Of a stretch of DNA of 64,000 bases, positions 7,664 to 16,707 are shown one piece after another; the stretch's first letter is position 1, and every line of letters starts with the position of its first letter. Source of the stretch: an uncultured Bacillota bacterium (GTDB lineage Bacteria; Bacillota; Clostridia; Oscillospirales; Oscillospiraceae); assembly GCA_947650875.1 (NCBI GenBank), contig CANSXE010000001.1:1-64000 (forward strand), written 5' to 3'. The notes beneath the pieces were generated by a model. The model saw only the letters and a program-made list of their open reading frames with translations, ran no database searches and was not told where the DNA came from. Position numbers and translations under genes: made by a program.

Positions 7664-8502
7664 AGGATTTTTTCCGGCAAAACGGAATACTGCTGCTTGT
7701 GATCGCCTTTCTGCTGTCCGTCCTCATTGGAGTGTTCTCCTTTGTGATGGGCGGCCAGGCCGATCCGCTGTCCAACCTGGTCAATACCATTACCGCTCCG
7801 GTGCGGGGCGGCGTATCCGCCGCCGCCGATTGGCTGGAGGGGGCGTACGGCTATGTCTTCCGCTACGGGGAGATGGAGGAGGAGCTGAAGGCCCTCCGGG
7901 CCCAGGTGGGCAAGCTGGAGGAGGAGGTGCGCCAGGGCGAGGAGGCCAGCCGGGAGAACGAGCAGCTGCGCAAGCTGCTGGACCTGAAGGAGCGGCGGCG
8001 TGAGTTCACCTTTGAGACCGCCAAGGTCACCGCCCGGTCCGCCTCCAACTGGGAGTCCACCCTTACGCTGAGCAAGGGCTCCTCCGTCGGCATCGAGGCG
8101 GGGGACTGCGTCATCACCGAAACCGGCGTGCTGGTGGGTATTGTGGCGGAGACGGGAATCAACTGGTCCACCGTGTCCACCATTATCAACACCGACACAG
8201 CGATTGGCGGCATTGTCACCCGCACCTACTCCGCCGGTGTGCTGGAGGGCGACTTCTCCCTGATGAACCAGGGCAAGCTGAAGCTGAACTACCTGCCCGA
8301 GGGGGCCCAGCTGGTGTCGGGAGATGAGGTGCTCACCTCCGGCCGGGGGGATATGTTCCCCTCCGGCCTGCCCGTGGGCCAGGTGGAGGAGGTCTTTACC
8401 GACCCCTCCGGCCAGACCCGATACGCCGTGGTGGTCCCCTCCGTGGCGCTGGACTCCCTCATTGAGGTGTTTGTCATCAAGGATTTTGAAATTGTGGAGT
8501 GA
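7660..8502 (+). CDS. mreC: Rod shape-determining protein MreC
   Basis: 280 residues from GTG 7660, which overlaps the maf stop and has GGAGAAGGA 9 bases upstream; no ATG fits. A membrane anchor lies at residues 9-29, a coiled coil at about 65-112 (Glu/Leu-rich, MEEELKALRAQVGKLEEEV), and the double beta-barrel MreC core follows with TLSKGSSVGIEAGDCVI and the conserved STIINTDTAIGG and SGDEVLTSG stretches. MreC sits outside the membrane and links MreB/MreD to PBP2. mreD overlaps by a few bases. Confidence 0.95.
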   Translation: MKDFFRQNGILLLVIAFLLSVLIGVFSFVMGGQADPLSNLVNTITAPVRGGVSAAADWLEGAYGYVFRYGEMEEELKALRAQVGKLEEEVRQGEEASRENEQLRKLLDLKERRREFTFETAKVTARSASNWESTLTLSKGSSVGIEAGDCVITETGVLVGIVAETGINWSTVSTIINTDTAIGGIVTRTYSAGVLEGDFSLMNQGKLKLNYLPEGAQLVSGDEVLTSGRGDMFPSGLPVGQVEEVFTDPSGQTRYAVVVPSVALDSLIEVFVIKDFEIVE

Positions 8503-8507
8503 CCGCC

Positions 8508-9023
8508 ATGACCCGCCGGGATTTGATTCACAAATGGCTTGCCTATGCCCTGGGACTGCTGCCCGTGTGGCTGTTGGACGCCTATATCCTGCCCCGGGTC
8601 CCCCTGTGGGGGACGGTGGTGCCCATGCTGCTGCCCCTGGCTGCGGCGGCGGTGGCGGTGCTGGAGGGGGCCTACGCCGGCACCGGCTTTGGCATGGCGG
8701 TGGGCCTGCTGTGGGAGCTGGCCTACCCCGGCGGCTTCGGCGGCCAGGTGTTTTTTCTGGCCCTGGCGGGGATGGCAATGGGGGCGGTGTCTCAGTATGC
8801 CCTGAGCCAGTCTTTCCCGGGCTGTCTCATCTGCTCGGCCGGGGTGCTGGGCCTGCTGGACATTCTCCGGGTGGGCCGGATGCTGTTCATCAACGGCGCC
8901 GACCTGCCTGACCTGCTCCAGGTGGCCATTCCCGAGTTCTGTTGGTCCCTGGCCTGGACCCCCCTGGTGTGGCTGCTCTTCCGGTCCGTCTACAACCGGG
9001 TGGGCGGGACAAAGCTGGCGTAA
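8508..9023 (+). CDS. mreD: Rod shape-determining protein MreD
   Basis: 171 residues from ATG 8508, with GGAG 8 bases before it; an in-frame GTG at 8499 would overlap mreC and is less likely. It is a small, very hydrophobic protein with about five membrane segments. Sequence identity in this family is weak, so the call rests largely on size, topology and its position between mreC and PBP2. It is an elongasome membrane component. Confidence 0.88.
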   Translation: MTRRDLIHKWLAYALGLLPVWLLDAYILPRVPLWGTVVPMLLPLAAAAVAVLEGAYAGTGFGMAVGLLWELAYPGGFGGQVFFLALAGMAMGAVSQYALSQSFPGCLICSAGVLGLLDILRVGRMLFINGADLPDLLQVAIPEFCWSLAWTPLVWLLFRSVYNRVGGTKLA

Positions 9024-9032
9024 CGTTTTGCA

Positions 9033-9106
9033 GCGGGCGCACATCGTGCGCCCGCCGTTGACCCCCCGGGCGGGAAAGGGCGGGCGGACAATGTCCGCCC
9101 CTGCAC
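9033..9106. repeat. Two adjacent GC-rich palindromes
   Basis: GCGGGCGCACATCGTGCGCC and its completion at 9033-9055, and GGGCGGACAATGTCCGCCC at 9082-9100, followed by CTGCA. These belong to the same dispersed palindrome family seen at 6299, 11435, 29148, 39258, 49150, 50339 and 57229. They fill the mreD-PBP2 gap. Confidence 0.75.
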
Positions 9107-9142
9107 AGAGACAACTCCGTTTTACAGCATAAAGGAGGCCCA

Positions 9143-11434
9143 ATGAACACCAAACAATTTCATCGCCGGACGTGGGCCATTGTGCTGCTGCTGGCTCTGA
9201 TGGTTACAGCTATGGGCGCCACCCTGTATGACCTGCAAATCAACAACGGCGAAAGCTACCGCCGGCAGACCCAGAAGAAGGTCGCTGAGGAGCAGACCGT
9301 CCCCGCCGCCCGGGGGAATCTCTATGACCGAAACGGCCAGATGCTGGTGTCTAACAAAGTGATTTACGAGGTGCGGCTGGATACCAAGCTGATGGGGAAG
9401 GACCAGAGCGAGCGGAACGCGGTCCTCATGGCCCTGATTCAGGCCGCCCGGGCGGAGGGGGTGGAGTGGACCGACGGCCTGCCCATTACCAAGACTGCCC
9501 CCTTCTCCTTTACCACCAGCGAGCCCTATTTTGTCACCGAACAGGACAACGAGGGCAATGTGGTAAAGACCCTTACCCGGCTGGGCCGGCTGTGTGTGAA
9601 AATGAAGTGGATTGAGGACCCCACAAAGGCCCCGGAGGAGACGAAGGAGAGTCCTCCGCCCAAGGAGCCCGGTTTTCTGGATAAGGCCAAGGCCTTTTTT
9701 GGCTTCGGCAAAAAGGCGGAGGAGCTCCCCCAGACGCCGAAGGCCCCCGAGCCCCTGCCCGACGCCGAGGGGCTGCTGGGCAAGATGTGCGAGAGCTTCA
9801 GCGTCAAGGGCGAAGGGGCGCTGGACCGCAAAAAAGCCGAGAAGAATGGCGAGACCGTCCCCGACCTGAACATCGGCAGCATGTCCAAAGCCGACGCCCG
9901 GGCGATGGCCGGGGTGCTCTATGAGCTGTATCTGCGCTCCAAGGAGGTCTATATTGCCACCGAGTACGTCTTTGCCACCGATGTGGACATCGACTTTATC
10001 TCCCGGGTGAAGGAGCTGGACCTGCCCGGGGTGGACATCCAGCCCACCACCATCCGCCAGTACCATACCAGATATGCCGCCCACCTGCTGGGCCGGGTGG
10101 CCCAGATGGACCGGGACGAGTGGGCCTACTACAAGACGGTGGACGAGGACGGCGACGGTGTGCCCGACTACCAGATGAACAACGTAGTGGGTAAGGAGGG
10201 GGCCGAGCTGGCCTTTGAGAGCTACCTCCGGGGCAAGTCGGGCGTCCGGACGGTGGAGCGGAATACCAAGGGCAAGGTCGTGGCTGAAAATTGGATTACC
10301 GAGCCCGAACCGGGGGATAATGTAATTCTTACGCTGGATATCGGCCTGCAGGCCTATGTGGAGAATTTGCTGGCCGACGCCGTCCCCAAGCTGGAGAGCG
10401 AGGAGACCGAGGGCGCCGCCTGCGTGGTGCTGGACGTGGACACCGCCGAGGTGCTGGTGGCCGCCAACTATCCCACCTTCGACCTGGCCAACTACGCCGC
10501 CGAGCTGAAGGAGAAGGGGGACGACCCCCTCCACCCCTTCCTGAACCGGGCCCTCAGCGGCCTGTACCCTCCGGGTTCCACCTTCAAGATGATTACCGCC
10601 ATTGCCGGGCTGGAGGAGGGGATCATCACCCCCAAGAGCAAAATCAAGGACGAGGGGCGGTATACCTACTGGAGCAATACCAACGCCCCCCAGTGCTGGA
10701 TCTACCGGCAGTATCGGGGTAATCACGGCATGGTAGACGTAGCGAAGGCCATCGAGGTGTCCTGCAACTACTTCATGTTTGAGGTGGGCCGCCAGGTGGG
10801 CATCGAAAAGCTGGATGAGTACGCCGCCCACTTCGGACTGGGGGAGGAGACCGGCGTTGAGCTGGGGGAGAAGACCGGCGTAGTGGCCGGCCCGGAATTC
10901 ACCGAAAGCCAGGGCGGAACCTGGTATGAGGGCAGCATTACCTCTGTGGCCATCGGCCAGGAGAGCACCCAGGTGACCCCCCTCCAGCTGGCCAACTATA
11001 TCGCCACCCTGGTCAACGGCGGCACCCGCCACGCCGCCCACTTTTTGAAGGAGACCAAGTCGGGGGATTTTTCAGAGGTTACCTATCAGTATGAGCCCCA
11101 GGTGCTGGACTCCATTGACATTGAGGACGAAAATCTGGAGGCCGTGAAGGTGGGTATGCTGAAAATGGCCCAGAGCAACCGGGCCTTCCAGGCCCTGCCC
11201 TTTCTGGCCGGAGCAAAGACGGGCTCTGCCCAGGTGAGCGCCCAGACCGAGTCCAACGCCGTTTTTGTCTGCTTCGCCCCTTACGACGACCCGGAAGTTG
11301 TTGTGGCCATTGCGGTGGAGCACGGCGGCAGCGGCGGCGAGCTGGCTTCCATCGCCGCCGACGTATTGAGCTACTACTTCTCCTCCAAGGAGACCCGGGA
11401 GGAGATACCGGCGGAAAATACCTTGATCCGCTAG
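9143..11434 (+). CDS. mrdA: Penicillin-binding protein 2, elongation-specific transpeptidase
   Basis: 763 residues, longer than typical PBP2 (about 630-700). There is a single N-terminal membrane anchor at residues 11-33. The dimerisation domain contains a Pro/Lys/Glu-rich insert at about 155-210 that is not part of the core. The transpeptidase domain has the active-site serine in STFK (Ser479), SCN near residue 540, and KTG at 692-694. It crosslinks peptidoglycan in the side wall together with MreCD. The start has AAGGAGG 6 bases upstream. It is the last gene of the elongation cluster. Confidence 0.93.
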   Translation: MNTKQFHRRTWAIVLLLALMVTAMGATLYDLQINNGESYRRQTQKKVAEEQTVPAARGNLYDRNGQMLVSNKVIYEVRLDTKLMGKDQSERNAVLMALIQAARAEGVEWTDGLPITKTAPFSFTTSEPYFVTEQDNEGNVVKTLTRLGRLCVKMKWIEDPTKAPEETKESPPPKEPGFLDKAKAFFGFGKKAEELPQTPKAPEPLPDAEGLLGKMCESFSVKGEGALDRKKAEKNGETVPDLNIGSMSKADARAMAGVLYELYLRSKEVYIATEYVFATDVDIDFISRVKELDLPGVDIQPTTIRQYHTRYAAHLLGRVAQMDRDEWAYYKTVDEDGDGVPDYQMNNVVGKEGAELAFESYLRGKSGVRTVERNTKGKVVAENWITEPEPGDNVILTLDIGLQAYVENLLADAVPKLESEETEGAACVVLDVDTAEVLVAANYPTFDLANYAAELKEKGDDPLHPFLNRALSGLYPPGSTFKMITAIAGLEEGIITPKSKIKDEGRYTYWSNTNAPQCWIYRQYRGNHGMVDVAKAIEVSCNYFMFEVGRQVGIEKLDEYAAHFGLGEETGVELGEKTGVVAGPEFTESQGGTWYEGSITSVAIGQESTQVTPLQLANYIATLVNGGTRHAAHFLKETKSGDFSEVTYQYEPQVLDSIDIEDENLEAVKVGMLKMAQSNRAFQALPFLAGAKTGSAQVSAQTESNAVFVCFAPYDDPEVVVAIAVEHGGSGGELASIAADVLSYYFSSKETREEIPAENTLIR

Positions 11435-11461
11435 TCCCGGACGGCCACAGGCCGCCCCTGC
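11435..11461. repeat. Degenerate copy of the GC-rich palindrome
   Basis: GGACGGCCACAGGCCGCCCC followed by CTGCA directly after the PBP2 stop. It resembles the other family members, including the CTGCA tail seen at 9101. It may act as a weak 3' hairpin, but no T-run follows. Confidence 0.5.
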
Positions 11462-11502
11462 AAAATATGTCAATTCTTAATCGACAAGGAGATGTATCAA
11501 TT

Positions 11503-12312
11503 ATGGCAGAATGTACCCACGACTGTTCCAGCTGCTCCGCCGACTGCTCCTCCCGGGACCTGCGGGTCCCGGCCAACGCCATGTCCAGCGTCAAGCGGGT
11601 GATTGCGGTGGTGAGCGGCAAGGGCGGGGTAGGCAAGAGTACCGTTACCGCCTCTCTGGCGGCGGCAATGGCGAAAAAGGGCCGCAAGGTAGCCGTGCTG
11701 GACGCCGACATCACCGGCCCCTCCATCCCCACCGCCTTCGGCATCCACCAGCGGGCCACCGGCTCCGACGCGGGCATCGACCCCGCCGTTACCGCCGGCG
11801 GTGTGGAGCTCATGTCCCTGAACCTCCTCTCCGCCAACGAGACCGACCCGGTGATCTGGCGGGGCCCCGTGATTGCCGGGGTGGTCACCCAGTTCTGGCA
11901 GGAGGTCATCTGGGGGGATGTCGACTACATGTTTGTGGATATGCCCCCCGGCACCGGCGACGTGCCCCTCACCGTCTTCCAGTCCCTCCCGGTGGACGGG
12001 GTGATTGTGGTCACCTCCCCCCAGGACCTGGTGTCTATGATTGTAGCCAAGGCGGTGAACATGGCAAAGATGATGGATATCCCTGTGCTGGGCCTGGTGG
12101 AGAATTACAGCTACTTCCAGTGCCCCGACTGCGGCAAGCAGCACGCCATCTTTGGCGAGAGCCACATCGACAAGGTGGCCGCAGAGCTGGAAGTCCCCGT
12201 CCTGGCCCGCCTGCCCATCGACCCCACCCTGGCCGCCGCCTTCGACGCCGGCAAAATTGAGGACTTCCCCGCCAACTATATGGCGGAGCTGGCAGATCGC
12301 CTGGACAGCTGA
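11503..12312 (+). CDS. Mrp/NBP35 family iron-sulfur carrier P-loop ATPase
   Basis: 269 residues from ATG 11503, chosen because AAGGAG lies about 10 bases upstream and the protein then begins with a Cys cluster (C4, C8, C11, C15), as in clostridial ApbC/NBP35 proteins. The deviant Walker A GKGGVGKS is near residues 39-46, DMPPGTGD is the switch II/Walker B region, and CPDC at 207-210 is the metal-binding CxxC that bridges the dimer. These proteins carry and transfer Fe-S clusters. The SGNH gene begins directly after its stop. Confidence 0.93.
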   Translation: MAECTHDCSSCSADCSSRDLRVPANAMSSVKRVIAVVSGKGGVGKSTVTASLAAAMAKKGRKVAVLDADITGPSIPTAFGIHQRATGSDAGIDPAVTAGGVELMSLNLLSANETDPVIWRGPVIAGVVTQFWQEVIWGDVDYMFVDMPPGTGDVPLTVFQSLPVDGVIVVTSPQDLVSMIVAKAVNMAKMMDIPVLGLVENYSYFQCPDCGKQHAIFGESHIDKVAAELEVPVLARLPIDPTLAAAFDAGKIEDFPANYMAELADRLDS

Positions 12313-13038
12313 ATGTTCAAAGCGATTTCCAGCGGCCTTCTCGCCGCCGTCACTGCCTTCTCACTGATGGTCAGCAACTTCCAGTCCCTGATCCCCACAT
12401 ATCCCGTCAGCATTGGGTATGACTATTCCCGGCCTATTCCCGCCAGCGAACAGCGGGGGGACGCGTGGTTTGCCGACAGCGCCTTCATCGGGCACTCCCT
12501 CATCGAGGGATTTGAGGTGTGTGCGGACATTGACGCCAACATCCACTACTTCACCGATACAGGTCTCTCCGCCGCGAGAGCCGTCACTTACAGCCAGTTC
12601 AGTCTGCCGGACGGCGGAACGGGTACACTGGAGGAGGGGCTGAGACAGAAGGCGTTCAGCAAAATCTATATTATGCTGGGCGTCAACGAAATCAGCACCA
12701 CCAGAGAGCGCTTTAAGGAGAATATGGCCGCCCTTGTGGAGACTGTCCGGGCCAATCAGCCCGAAGGAATTCCCATCTATATTCTGGAGCTCACCCCGAC
12801 CACCCAAAAGAAATCGGACGCTACCGCGTTTAACCGGGCGAACGTCCGGAAGCTGAACGAGGTGCTGTCCGAGCTGTGTGAGGAGGAGGAATGCTACCTG
12901 GTGGACCTGTCCGCCTGCTTTGCCGACGGGGATGGATACCTCCCCGCCGAGGTTTCCCGCGACGGAGTACACCTTAAAGCCCCGCAGTACCGGGTCATGG
13001 CCGACTATCTCCTGACCCATACGGTAGAGGAGCGATAA
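12313..13038 (+). CDS. Secreted SGNH/GDSL-type hydrolase
   Basis: 241 residues with an N-terminal hydrophobic signal (residues 4-22). SGNH blocks are recognisable: FIGHSLIEG (block I, catalytic Ser, with the usual GDS changed to GHS), LGVNE (block III, GxND changed to GVNE but keeping the oxyanion Asn), and DGVHL (block V, catalytic Asp and His). Likely an extracytoplasmic esterase or deacylase acting on cell-wall or carbohydrate esters. The ATG directly follows the Mrp stop with no gap, suggesting coupling. A hairpin terminator follows. Confidence 0.8.
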   Translation: MFKAISSGLLAAVTAFSLMVSNFQSLIPTYPVSIGYDYSRPIPASEQRGDAWFADSAFIGHSLIEGFEVCADIDANIHYFTDTGLSAARAVTYSQFSLPDGGTGTLEEGLRQKAFSKIYIMLGVNEISTTRERFKENMAALVETVRANQPEGIPIYILELTPTTQKKSDATAFNRANVRKLNEVLSELCEEEECYLVDLSACFADGDGYLPAEVSRDGVHLKAPQYRVMADYLLTHTVEER

Positions 13039-13043
13039 AATAT

Positions 13044-13087
13044 ACCCGCCCGGAACGGTTGAAATTTGCTGTTTCAGGCGGGTTTTT
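13044..13087 (+). terminator. Rho-independent terminator
   Basis: ACCCGCC (13044-13050) pairs with GGCGGGT (13077-13083), with an inner GAAA/TTTC stem, followed by TTTTT. It ends the Mrp-SGNH transcript. Confidence 0.75.
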
Positions 13088-13119
13088 CAAATGTTTTACG
13101 CTGTTAAACCACCGGTTGA

Positions 13120-13148
13120 TTGCCAAGCTCCGGTCCTCAGGGTAAAAT
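13120..13148 (+). promoter_or_regulatory. Sigma-A promoter for the XRE membrane regulator
   Basis: TTGCCA (13120-13125) and TAAAAT (13143-13148), each 5 of 6 to consensus, are 17 bp apart and 21 bp before the GTG/ATG region of the next gene, which carries GGAGGGGGAG. Confidence 0.65.
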
Positions 13149-13169
13149 AGGGACAAAGGAGGGGGAGAG

Positions 13170-14099
13170 ATGGACGCAGTAAAAACAGGCGGGCTGATTG
13201 CCCAGAGACGGAAGGAGAAGGAGTGGACCCAGAAGGACCTGGCGCAGCGGCTGCATGTGTCGGTTCAGGCGGTGAGCAAGTGGGAGCGGGCGCTGAGCTG
13301 CCCCGACATCGCCCTGTTGGAGCCCCTGGCCGAGACGCTGGACCTCACCGTGACCGAGCTGCTCTCCGGCCAGCGGGGTGAGGAGCCGAAAGAGGAGGTC
13401 GTCCGGGATTCCCTGCGCTTCGGACTGGCCCAGCTGGGCCCGAAAATCAGGCGGTGGAGGTGGCTGTTCATTCTGGCGGCCGCTCTGCTTTTGACTATGC
13501 TGGCTGGCCTGGGCTATGTGTGGGTCCGGGACAACACCGAATGGCTGCCCCAGCGGGAGACGGTAATCCGGGAATCGAAAGCCTCCGACCGGGAATATCA
13601 GATCGCCAGTGCCTTGGGCGCATCAGGGTTCGATCTGCACCTGTATGAGGCCACCCTGGCCGACGACTTTGCCGGGTACAGCATTCAGGCCGAGCTGTGG
13701 ACACACGACGGACTGGAACAGACATGGCCGATTATATTGCAGTCGCCTGATGATGCCAATATGGATTTTGGACCGCGCCGGCAGCTTCTGGTGCTGAGTC
13801 TGAAGCCCCATTTTGAGTGGTCCGAGGAGGAAAGCCGGTGTACAGAAGTCTGGTTTGACTATGGGATCAGCTTTGAGGGCTGTTCTTACAGAGGGAGACT
13901 GACGGGTATCACCAGCCCCTATCTGGGCGGCGGCGCCGTTTGGGGTGGGCTGAATGGAACGGCGGTGCTGAATCAGGAGGGGATAGTCCTGTCGGTCATC
14001 TCCCTGGGCGGTCCTAACGGCGGTACCTACGCCCCCGGTGGGCTTCCGCCTGAATATGAGGAGTCCGTCTATTTGGTGGTGCGGATGTACTGCGAGTAG
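13170..14099 (+). CDS. Membrane-anchored XRE-family regulator
   Basis: 309 residues in three parts. An XRE HTH occupies residues 8-65 (WTQKDLAQRLHVSVQAVSKWE, then PLAETLDLTVTELLSG). A membrane segment lies at about 94-115, preceded by basic KIRRWRW. The outer domain of about 190 residues is unassigned. This one-component layout is common in Clostridia, where the outer part is thought to sense and the HTH to bind DNA. The gene has its own promoter and terminator and no obvious target beside it other than the feo operon downstream. Ligand unknown. Confidence 0.75.
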   Translation: MDAVKTGGLIAQRRKEKEWTQKDLAQRLHVSVQAVSKWERALSCPDIALLEPLAETLDLTVTELLSGQRGEEPKEEVVRDSLRFGLAQLGPKIRRWRWLFILAAALLLTMLAGLGYVWVRDNTEWLPQRETVIRESKASDREYQIASALGASGFDLHLYEATLADDFAGYSIQAELWTHDGLEQTWPIILQSPDDANMDFGPRRQLLVLSLKPHFEWSEEESRCTEVWFDYGISFEGCSYRGRLTGITSPYLGGGAVWGGLNGTAVLNQEGIVLSVISLGGPNGGTYAPGGLPPEYEESVYLVVRMYCE

Positions 14100-14121
14100 C
14101 TATTTTGTACAGAAACCCAAA

Positions 14122-14150
14122 CTCCCCGGCTTTGGCCGGGGAATTTTTTT
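14122..14150 (+). terminator. Rho-independent terminator
   Basis: CTCCCCGGC pairs with GCCGGGG around a TTTG loop and is followed by AATTTTTTT. It closes the XRE membrane regulator transcript. Confidence 0.85.
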
Positions 14151-14182
14151 GCCTGATGGGCACAGTTCCAAAGAAAAACTGC

Positions 14183-14211
14183 TTGACAATCTGGAAGGTT
14201 TATGGTAAAAC
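14183..14211 (+). promoter_or_regulatory. Sigma-A promoter for feoAB
   Basis: A perfect TTGACA at 14183-14188 and TAAAAC at 14206-14211 with 17 bp spacing, 49 bp before the feoAB ATG. I could not identify a convincing Fur/DtxR box by eye. Confidence 0.65.
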
Positions 14212-14259
14212 TGTGGAAGTAAGTTATGACTAACCAACCAACTAACCAGGAGGAACCAT

Positions 14260-16707
14260 ATGAGCAAAAAAACTTTAGAGGACCTGGCTCCCGGCCAGAG
14301 CGGGACCATCCTGTCAATCGGCAACAAATCCGGAACGGTGAAGCGCCGTCTGGTGGACATGGGTCTCACCCCGGGCACCGAGGTGCGGGTGACCAAGGTC
14401 GCCCCCCTGGGGGACCCCGTTGAGGTGTCCCTGCGGGGGTACGAGCTCTCCCTGCGCAAGGCGGACGCCGCCCAGATTATCATGGGCCAGCCCCGGCCCC
14501 GGAGTACCGGCGCGGCCCGGTGCTGCTCCGGAAAATGCCTGGGTTGCGCCAACGCGGGCAGCTGCACCGCCTTCCATGCTATGACCCGTCCCGACCCGGA
14601 AACTGCCCGCCGCCAGCTCCGGGCCCACGAGCACGAGCTGGAGGAGCACAGCGGGCGCTACGACCCCGCCGAGCACGACCGGCGCACCATGCGCATCGCC
14701 CTGGCCGGCAACCCCAACTGCGGCAAGACCACCCTGTTTAACGCCCTCACCGGCTCCAACCAGTATGTGGGCAACTGGCCCGGCGTGACGGTGGAGAAGA
14801 AGGAGGGCGAGACCCGCATCGGCGACCGGACGGTGACGGTGGTGGACTTGCCCGGCATCTACTCCCTGTCCCCCTACTCCATGGAGGAGATTGTGGCCCG
14901 GGACTTTATCATCGGCGCGGCCCCCGACTGCGTTATCGACATTGTGGACGCCACCAACCTGGAGCGCAACCTGTACCTCACCATCCAGCTGCTGGAGCTG
15001 GAGCGGCCCACGGTGGTGGCCCTCAACTTTATGGACGAGGTGGAGAAGCGGGGGGACAGGATCGACGTGGACCGGCTGTCCAAGGAGCTGGGGGTGCCGG
15101 TAATCCCCATCACCGCCCGCACCGGCGAGGGGGTGGAGGAGTTGATGCACACCGCCCACCGGCAGATGCACCTGGGCGTCACCATCGAGCCCGACGACCT
15201 CTACGACGACTACACCCACGACATCCACCACCGCATGGGCGAGCTGCTCCACGACTACGCCTACGCCGCCAATCTCCCCGCCCACTGGGTCTCCATCAAG
15301 CTGCTGGAGGGGGACAGCCTTGTGGAACAGGCGCTGGCCCTGCCCCCGGAGGTGAAAACCAGGCTGGACGCCCTGGTGGCGGAGTATGAGAACTCCAGCG
15401 ATTTAGGCGACCGGGAGACCCTCATTGCCGACAGCCGGTATCAGTACATACAGCGTGTAGTCTCCGCCTCGGTGGTCCGGGGGGGCGTGCCCGGGGAGCT
15501 GACCCTCAGCGAGAAGATCGACAAGGTGGTCACCCACCGGGTATTCGCCATCCCCCTGTTTCTGTGTACTATGCTGGTGATGTTTGTGGTCACCTTCGGC
15601 CCCTTTGGCTCCTGGCTGTCCGACGGGGTGGGGGCGGCTATGGACGGATTTTCCCAGTGGCTGGCCCCCGCTCTGGAGGGGCTGGGGGTGTCCCATGTGC
15701 TCATCTCCCTTGCCTGCGACGGCATCATTGCCGGTGTGGGGGGCGTGCTCACCTTCCTGCCCCAGATCGCCCTGCTGTTCCTGTTTCTGTCCTTTCTGGA
15801 GGACTCGGGCTATATGTCCCGGGCGGCCTTCATCATGGACCGGGCCCTGCGCCGGTTCGGACTGTCCGGCAAGGCCTTTATCCCCATGCTGATGGGCTTC
15901 GGCTGTTCTGTCCCCGCCATCATGGGCGCCCGGACCATGGAGAACGAGAAGGACCGGAGAATGACCATTCTTCTGGTGCCCTTCATGTCCTGCTCCGCCA
16001 AGCTGCCTGTCTACGGGCTGATCTCCGCCGCCTTTTTCGGCCCCTGGGCGGGGCTGGTGGTCTTCGGGCTGTACATCATCGGGATGATTGTGGGCATCCT
16101 GTCCGGGCTGTTCTTCAAAAAGACCCTGTTCGCCGGGGAGCCCGCACCCTTTGTGCTGGAGCTGCCCCCCTACCGCCTGCCCTCCATTGGGAATATGCTC
16201 ACCCATGTGTGGCAGAAGGTGCGGGGCTTCCTGGTGAAGGCCGGGACGCTGATTTTGCTCATGTCCATGGTGCTCTGGCTGCTCCAGTCCTTCGATTTCT
16301 CCCTCCACATGGTGGACGACCCCACCCACAGCATGCTGGGGGCTCTGGGCAATGTGCTGGCCCCCGTCTTTGCCCCCTGCGGCTTCGGCTTCTGGCAGGC
16401 CGCCGTGGCCCTGCTCACCGGGCTGGTGGCCAAGGAGATGGTGGTGTCCTCCCTGTCCATGTTCTACGGCTTCTCCCTCACCGCCGCCAGCGGGGAGGTA
16501 GCCGCCGCCATGACCGGCTTCACCCCTCTGTCTGCATTCGCCATGCTGGTGTTCATCCTGCTGTATGTCCCCTGCGTGGCGGCGGTGTCCACCCTCTTTA
16601 AGGAGATGCAGAGCCGGAAATGGGCCTGGTTCTCCATCGCCTGGCAGGTGGGCTGCGCCTATGTGATGGCCCTGCTGGTGTATCAGATTGGGAGCTTGTT
16701 CCTATGA
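14260..16707 (+). CDS. feoB: FeoA-FeoB fusion ferrous iron transporter
   Basis: 815 residues. Residues 1-75 are a FeoA SH3-like domain (LEDLAPGQSG, VKRRLVDMGLTPGTEV, GYELSLRK). A Cys-rich linker follows at about 85-110 (CCSGKCLGCANAGSC). The FeoB GTPase domain has G1 GNPNCGKT near 150, G2/G3 VDLPGIYSL and G4 NFMDE. The gate-containing membrane core (GFGCSVPAIMGARTMEN, then LVPFMSCSAKLPVYG) runs to the end. It imports Fe2+ under low oxygen. AGGAGG precedes the ATG. Fusion forms are known in Clostridia and Bacteroidetes; the Cys linker is a noteworthy extra. An SdpI gene overlaps its stop (ATGA). Confidence 0.96.
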   Translation: MSKKTLEDLAPGQSGTILSIGNKSGTVKRRLVDMGLTPGTEVRVTKVAPLGDPVEVSLRGYELSLRKADAAQIIMGQPRPRSTGAARCCSGKCLGCANAGSCTAFHAMTRPDPETARRQLRAHEHELEEHSGRYDPAEHDRRTMRIALAGNPNCGKTTLFNALTGSNQYVGNWPGVTVEKKEGETRIGDRTVTVVDLPGIYSLSPYSMEEIVARDFIIGAAPDCVIDIVDATNLERNLYLTIQLLELERPTVVALNFMDEVEKRGDRIDVDRLSKELGVPVIPITARTGEGVEELMHTAHRQMHLGVTIEPDDLYDDYTHDIHHRMGELLHDYAYAANLPAHWVSIKLLEGDSLVEQALALPPEVKTRLDALVAEYENSSDLGDRETLIADSRYQYIQRVVSASVVRGGVPGELTLSEKIDKVVTHRVFAIPLFLCTMLVMFVVTFGPFGSWLSDGVGAAMDGFSQWLAPALEGLGVSHVLISLACDGIIAGVGGVLTFLPQIALLFLFLSFLEDSGYMSRAAFIMDRALRRFGLSGKAFIPMLMGFGCSVPAIMGARTMENEKDRRMTILLVPFMSCSAKLPVYGLISAAFFGPWAGLVVFGLYIIGMIVGILSGLFFKKTLFAGEPAPFVLELPPYRLPSIGNMLTHVWQKVRGFLVKAGTLILLMSMVLWLLQSFDFSLHMVDDPTHSMLGALGNVLAPVFAPCGFGFWQAAVALLTGLVAKEMVVSSLSMFYGFSLTAASGEVAAAMTGFTPLSAFAMLVFILLYVPCVAAVSTLFKEMQSRKWAWFSIAWQVGCAYVMALLVYQIGSLFL

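Noticed and set aside
14100-14260. Fur or DtxR box upstream of feoAB
   Set aside because: No convincing inverted repeat of the expected type was found near the promoter.
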